This document shows, piece by piece, positions 60,957 through 64,000 of a stretch of 64,000 bases of DNA. The position numbers and the translations under genes were made by a program. The notes below the pieces were generated by a model. It was given only the letters and a program-made list of their open reading frames with translations. It searched no databases and was not told the origin of the DNA. This stretch comes from Dysosmobacter segnis (lineage in GTDB: Bacteria > Bacillota > Clostridia > Oscillospirales > Oscillospiraceae). Within the stretch, counting starts at the first letter, position 1. Each line of letters begins with the position of its first letter. The stretch is taken from assembly GCF_014297285.1 (NCBI RefSeq), contig NZ_JACOQI010000012.1, forward strand, positions 1 to 64,000, written 5' to 3'.

Positions 60957-61655
60957 TCAAAACACCCCTTTCATGCCCGCGTATACCATGCCGGCAACGA
61001 CCGCCGCGTAAGCAATTACCACCAGCAAATCAGCAAATGAGAACGCGATTTCCTCTATACAGCTTCTTTCACCTGTGTGCTCGATGCCTCTTGTAATCGC
61101 TGCCTGCGTAATCTCGTCCGAAATTCTGGAAGCAGAAACAAGCAGGGGAACATAGACATGCTCCATCGTCTGTATGGGATGGCTAATCAGCCCAGCCGCG
61201 GACGCTGATATCCCTCGCAGCGCCATGGCATCCCGTATGGAGGCCCACTCTTCTCTCATGGTCGGGAAATAACGGAGCGTAACGGCAAGAGCGATCGTGA
61301 GTCCTTTCGACAATCGGAGCTTTGTGATCGCCGCAAGAAATTTACTTACGCTTGTCGTTGCAATCAGAAAGCTGCCCAGCATAAAACAGGGGAGAAGCTT
61401 GCGGATATACACTGCAAACATATAGACGATTCCGCCGAAAGTCACGGGCAGCCTCGGTACGATAAAAAGCTGGATCAGCAGAAGCGCGAGAAAAAATGCT
61501 GCGTATTTCAGCATCCTTTTCAGATTGCCGGAAACGCTCAGAAGTACAAGCGGAATCCCCGCAAGCACACACTCCACCGCGATGCTTTTATTCATAAAAA
61601 CGGAAACGCTTGTGACCGCGAGAATCAGAAGCTTCGTCCGTGGGTCGAGTCTCAT
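60957..61655 (-). CDS. ECF transporter T component (EcfT/CbiQ), copy 1
   Basis: 232 aa, same length as copy 2. LRYFPTMREEWASIRDAMALRGI and ITQAAITRGIEHTGE are the coupling motifs. Starts on the base after the S component stop codon. Confidence 0.9.
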   Translation of the reverse strand: MRLDPRTKLLILAVTSVSVFMNKSIAVECVLAGIPLVLLSVSGNLKRMLKYAAFFLALLLIQLFIVPRLPVTFGGIVYMFAVYIRKLLPCFMLGSFLIATTSVSKFLAAITKLRLSKGLTIALAVTLRYFPTMREEWASIRDAMALRGISASAAGLISHPIQTMEHVYVPLLVSASRISDEITQAAITRGIEHTGERSCIEEIAFSFADLLVVIAYAAVVAGMVYAGMKGVF

Positions 61656-62258
61656 TTATACGACCCCTGCTTTTTCAAAGTGCTTTTTCATAAGCTTCTT
61701 TCCAATCAGTCCGCCGATGATCGCGCAGACGATCGTCCCGATAATCATTGCGGGGATCGCCCACCAGGTAGCCCCAATCGAATGAATCACTCCTTCAAAG
61801 GAGGCGAAGTCGCCTTTATTCTTCATAAAAGCATCAAACTGCGCGGGCATGACAAGCATCGGAATATATGCCCCCATCGGCGCAAGCGCCATGACGCAGT
61901 AGGCAAGCAGGTTTTTCTTAAAGGATCTGAAATCAGCGGAAGCACAGATAAAATCCGCGATCACGCCGAAAACCAGGAAGAATACGGACATCATCCAGAA
62001 CATTCCCGTAACAAACAGCAAAATCGCCGCGATTACACCGAGAATGGAGAGAGCTCCCTTCTTCGGTATTTTTGCCACATAGAGCATGAAAACTGTCCCC
62101 GTAAAGAGCGCCACGATCATTGGCATAAACGGGAAAGTGACCGGCGTCATCTGCGCAACACCGCCAATCACAAACGCCACCACAGCATAGATGAGCGAAA
62201 AGATGCCCACCGATATAAAGTCCCTTGTTTCCAGCTTCTTCGAATCTGTTTTACGCAT
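61656..62258 (-). CDS. MptD-family putative ECF S component, copy 1
   Basis: 200 aa, six membrane helices (FISVGIFSLIYAVVAFVIGGV; MIVALFTGTVFMLYVAK; GVIAAILLFVTGMFWMM; and others), ending KKHFEKAGVV. GGAGG before the ATG. First structural gene after the TetR regulator. Confidence 0.87.
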   Translation of the reverse strand: MRKTDSKKLETRDFISVGIFSLIYAVVAFVIGGVAQMTPVTFPFMPMIVALFTGTVFMLYVAKIPKKGALSILGVIAAILLFVTGMFWMMSVFFLVFGVIADFICASADFRSFKKNLLAYCVMALAPMGAYIPMLVMPAQFDAFMKNKGDFASFEGVIHSIGATWWAIPAMIIGTIVCAIIGGLIGKKLMKKHFEKAGVV

Positions 62259-62287
62259 AATAAACGACCTCCAATTTTATATTGTTT

Positions 62288-62305
62288 AGTTAGAGTACGC
62301 TAACT
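62288..62305. promoter_or_regulatory. Palindrome before MptD gene
   Basis: AGTTAG-agtacg-CTAACT, 6-bp arms around a GTAC centre, 30 bases upstream of the MptD start. Candidate operator, with a different sequence from the dyads upstream of tetR. Confidence 0.4.
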
Positions 62306-62342
62306 CATGTGCAAAAAATTAAAGTGATTGTATGATTACTTA

Positions 62343-62957
62343 TTATTCCAGCCGGAGCAAGCCTTCCCAGCCAGAGTTGAAAAACTTTGCAAGCTCCTCA
62401 ACATACCGCACAGCTTCTTCTTTGGGCATATCATGGACAATCGTCTCACATACCGCCGTAAAATAGGCACTGGTAATCATGTGATGAAGCTGCTTTGTCA
62501 TTTTTCCGGAGAGCTTTCCTCTTTTGCGGAGAAGTGCGTAGTATTCCTCTGAGCACTCTACCTCCAGTTCCACAAGCTCCTCCAAAAAATTTGCATAGCG
62601 CGTACCTTCCGCCCGGCAGAGGATCAGCTTAAAGGCATCAAAATGGGCGTACATATATTCCACAAAGACGCGCAAATACTCAGTGGACAGCTTCAGGCTG
62701 TCCTTCGTCTTTTCCTCGGAGACAAGATCGAAATGGGCGGCCTGTGCGGCTTTGAACTGCTCCAGCAGTCCCTTTGCTGCCTCGCCCACAATATCTTCAA
62801 AAAGCGCGGCCTTATCCGGGTAATAGCCGTAGAAGGCGCCTTTCGTGAAGCCCGCCTCTGCGACGATTTTATTCAAAGATGCATCCTTGAAGCCTTTTTC
62901 CAGGAATTCTTTTTTCCCAACTTCGAGGATCTTCATTTGAGTCTCTGTACGTTCCAT
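62343..62957 (-). CDS. TetR family regulator
   Basis: 204 aa. N-terminal HTH: QMKILEVGKKEFLEKGFKDASLNKIVAEAGFTKGAFYGYYPDKAALFEDIV (about 7-57). The ligand-binding helical domain follows. ATG 62957 (AGGAGG upstream) is preferred over the in-frame start at 63026. It heads the ECF/ABC gene run and is preceded by tandem dyads, so autoregulation is likely. Confidence 0.92.
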   Translation of the reverse strand: MERTETQMKILEVGKKEFLEKGFKDASLNKIVAEAGFTKGAFYGYYPDKAALFEDIVGEAAKGLLEQFKAAQAAHFDLVSEEKTKDSLKLSTEYLRVFVEYMYAHFDAFKLILCRAEGTRYANFLEELVELEVECSEEYYALLRKRGKLSGKMTKQLHHMITSAYFTAVCETIVHDMPKEEAVRYVEELAKFFNSGWEGLLRLE

Positions 62958-62970
62958 TGATGCCTCCTGA

Positions 62971-62998
62971 TATACTGGTAGTATATACTGCTGGTATA
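62971..62998. promoter_or_regulatory. Tandem dyads upstream of tetR
   Basis: TATAC-tggta-GTATA (62971-62985) and TATAC-tgctg-GTATA (62984-62998), overlapping by two bases. Likely TetR operators at its promoter, which probably lies within them. Confidence 0.6.
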
Positions 62999-63163
62999 TT
63001 ATAACCGAGCAGATTGAGTTTGTCAATAGAATATGCCTTTTCGGCTATTTAAGATTTGATGTGGAATTAGGGAAAACAGACACGGTTGCCCTATAAGTGA
63101 GCTTTTGCGTTTTCCTCTTACAAATAAGAATACCTTTCATTCATCGACCCGAAACCAGAATAT

Positions 63164-63190
63164 GGGGCGGCGGAATAATACCGCCGCCCC
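63164..63190 (-). terminator. Hairpin after SLH gene
   Basis: GGGGCGGCGG / CCGCCGCCCC, 10-bp perfect stem, loop of 7, 24 bases past the SLH stop. No T-run, so a moderate terminator. Confidence 0.55.
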
Positions 63191-63213
63191 ACATCTGTAT
63201 TGTACCGAGACGA

Positions 63214-64000
63214 TTATTTGTTGTAGGTGCGGAACAGGAAGGTCACGATTTGAGCACGGGTGCAGTCATTATCGGGACCGAACAGCCCGCCGCCGATGCC
63301 GGTGGTGATGCCGTTTGCTGCAGCCCATGCCACCGCATCCGCATAGTACGCGTTTTTGGGAACATCGCGGAACTCCGCTGTACCCTCTGCCCTGGTACTT
63401 AGCGCACGGTAGAGGAAGGTCACGCTTTGCGCCCTCGTACAGGTAGCATCGGGTGAGAATCTTCCATTGCCCGTGCCAGTCGTGATCCCGTTCTCGACTG
63501 CCCAAGCCACCGACCTCGCATAGTAGGCACTTGCGGGTACATCAGAGAAACTGCTGGCATTCTTCGGCTCCGGACTGCCCGCTGCACGCCACAGGAAGGT
63601 GACGATCTGCGCGCGGGTGCAGGGAGCGTCGGGTGCGAACAGACCGTTGCCGACGCCGCCGGTGATGCCGTTTTTCGCAGCCCATTTGACGGCCTCATAG
63701 TAGTAGGCGTCCGTGGAAACATCCGCAAAGCTCTGTGTTGGAGCTTCCTCAACGAAGCGGGCTCTGACAGTCACATCGCCTGCAGGCATGATGAAGCTGT
63801 ACTCGCCGCCCCACTTTCTGAGATCGAGTTCGCTGCCCTTCTTGTCCATAACCATAAGCATTTCCAGCTCATAGCCCCTGTCGGGATAGACCATGATGGT
63901 TACTGTGGAGCCCTTGGCAGCAGACGAAGGCGAAACGGTAATGCTGCCGTTCATAGTCCTTTCGACCATGATGTTGTAGGCCGGGTTAAAGATGCCTCCG
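63214..64000 (-). CDS. SLH-domain surface protein, partial at right edge
   Basis: Open frame from the window end to the stop at 63214. Three SLH repeats (YYYEAVKWAAKNGITGG, YYARSVAWAVENGITTG, YYADAVAWAAANGITTG, each with CTRAQ-type ending) preceded by a beta domain (MNGSITVSPSSAAKGSTVTIMV, EYSFIMPAGDVTVRARF). Anchors the protein to the wall. The N-terminus lies outside. Same layout as the truncated SLH gene at 28519. Confidence 0.9.
   Translation of the reverse strand, partial: GGIFNPAYNIMVERTMNGSITVSPSSAAKGSTVTIMVYPDRGYELEMLMVMDKKGSELDLRKWGGEYSFIMPAGDVTVRARFVEEAPTQSFADVSTDAYYYEAVKWAAKNGITGGVGNGLFAPDAPCTRAQIVTFLWRAAGSPEPKNASSFSDVPASAYYARSVAWAVENGITTGTGNGRFSPDATCTRAQSVTFLYRALSTRAEGTAEFRDVPKNAYYADAVAWAAANGITTGIGGGLFGPDNDCTRAQIVTFLFRTYNK

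Noticed and set aside
1..64000. CRISPR arrays, tRNA and rRNA genes, complete prophage
   Set aside because: No regularly spaced repeats, no cloverleaf or rRNA-like stretches, and no phage structural genes were seen when reading both strands.

Overview
The window reads as chromosomal accessory DNA from a low-to-medium GC Gram-positive gut anaerobe of the Clostridia, most likely Oscillospiraceae-like. Evidence for this is strong AGGAGG-type ribosome sites, a LexA/DinR-type SOS box, YolD/PolY, PadR-DUF2812, BlaI/M56, ECF/MptD and SLH-domain proteins, and a lipoprotein serpin of the kind known from gut commensals. No rRNA, tRNA or CRISPR array was seen. The window looks like a patchwork of small mobile or regulatory modules, several of them broken.

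Region 1 (1-7.3 kb, mostly minus): a large serine recombinase running off the left edge with a 47-aa companion ORF, an SOS-controlled DNA polymerase Y/YolD operon, a second recombinase truncated after its catalytic domain with a second copy of the companion ORF, a gene-free block rich in hairpins, two small Xre-type regulators, and fragments of an AbiEii toxin gene and an IS110 transposase.

Region 2 (7.4-13 kb, plus): a complete AbiEi/AbiEii type IV toxin-antitoxin pair with two inverted repeats around its promoter, then an Xre-like regulator, DUF2500, AIM24, a DUF975 remnant and EcsC.

Region 3 (13-22.7 kb, plus): closely packed genes containing two radical SAM enzymes, an unknown partner, a zinc-ribbon protein, a metallophosphoesterase, several unknown proteins (one carrying a GGADGPT motif known from sodium-pump decarboxylases), a SanA/YdcF protein and an HTH-membrane regulator whose start codon is ACG.

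Region 4 (22.7-30.4 kb): a divergon. An ECF sigma factor operon (minus), with an in-frame TGA in its double-zinc-ribbon gene, faces a membrane-anchored Ig-like protein and a lipoprotein serpin (plus). Then come a truncated SLH protein and a lipoprotein.

Region 5 (30.5-34.5 kb): a truncated lectin-like ORF, debris of a mobilizable element with a structured DNA/RNA block, a LytTR-DUF3021 pair, and a PadR-DUF2812 operon.

Region 6 (34.6-42.9 kb, plus): two BlaI/M56 sensor-protease pairs with different operators, the first M56 gene frameshifted near its 3' end and the second cut short, flanking a two-component system and a YwaF-like membrane protein.

Region 7 (43-50.7 kb, minus): a two-component system plus MacB/FtsX-type ABC transporter with three 11-bp-phased GTCACC repeats before the transporter promoter, then small lipoproteins, membrane peptides and an HTH protein.

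Region 8 (50.8-63 kb, minus): one long run of touching or near-touching genes led by a TetR regulator with tandem dyads: MptD-type S component, EcfT, double EcfA, two half-size ABC transporters, an L-2-amino-thiazoline-4-carboxylate hydrolase-family protein, a membrane serine hydrolase, then a second S/T/A ECF set. This is the best candidate for an undescribed uptake/processing system. The window ends in a second SLH-repeat protein open at the right edge.
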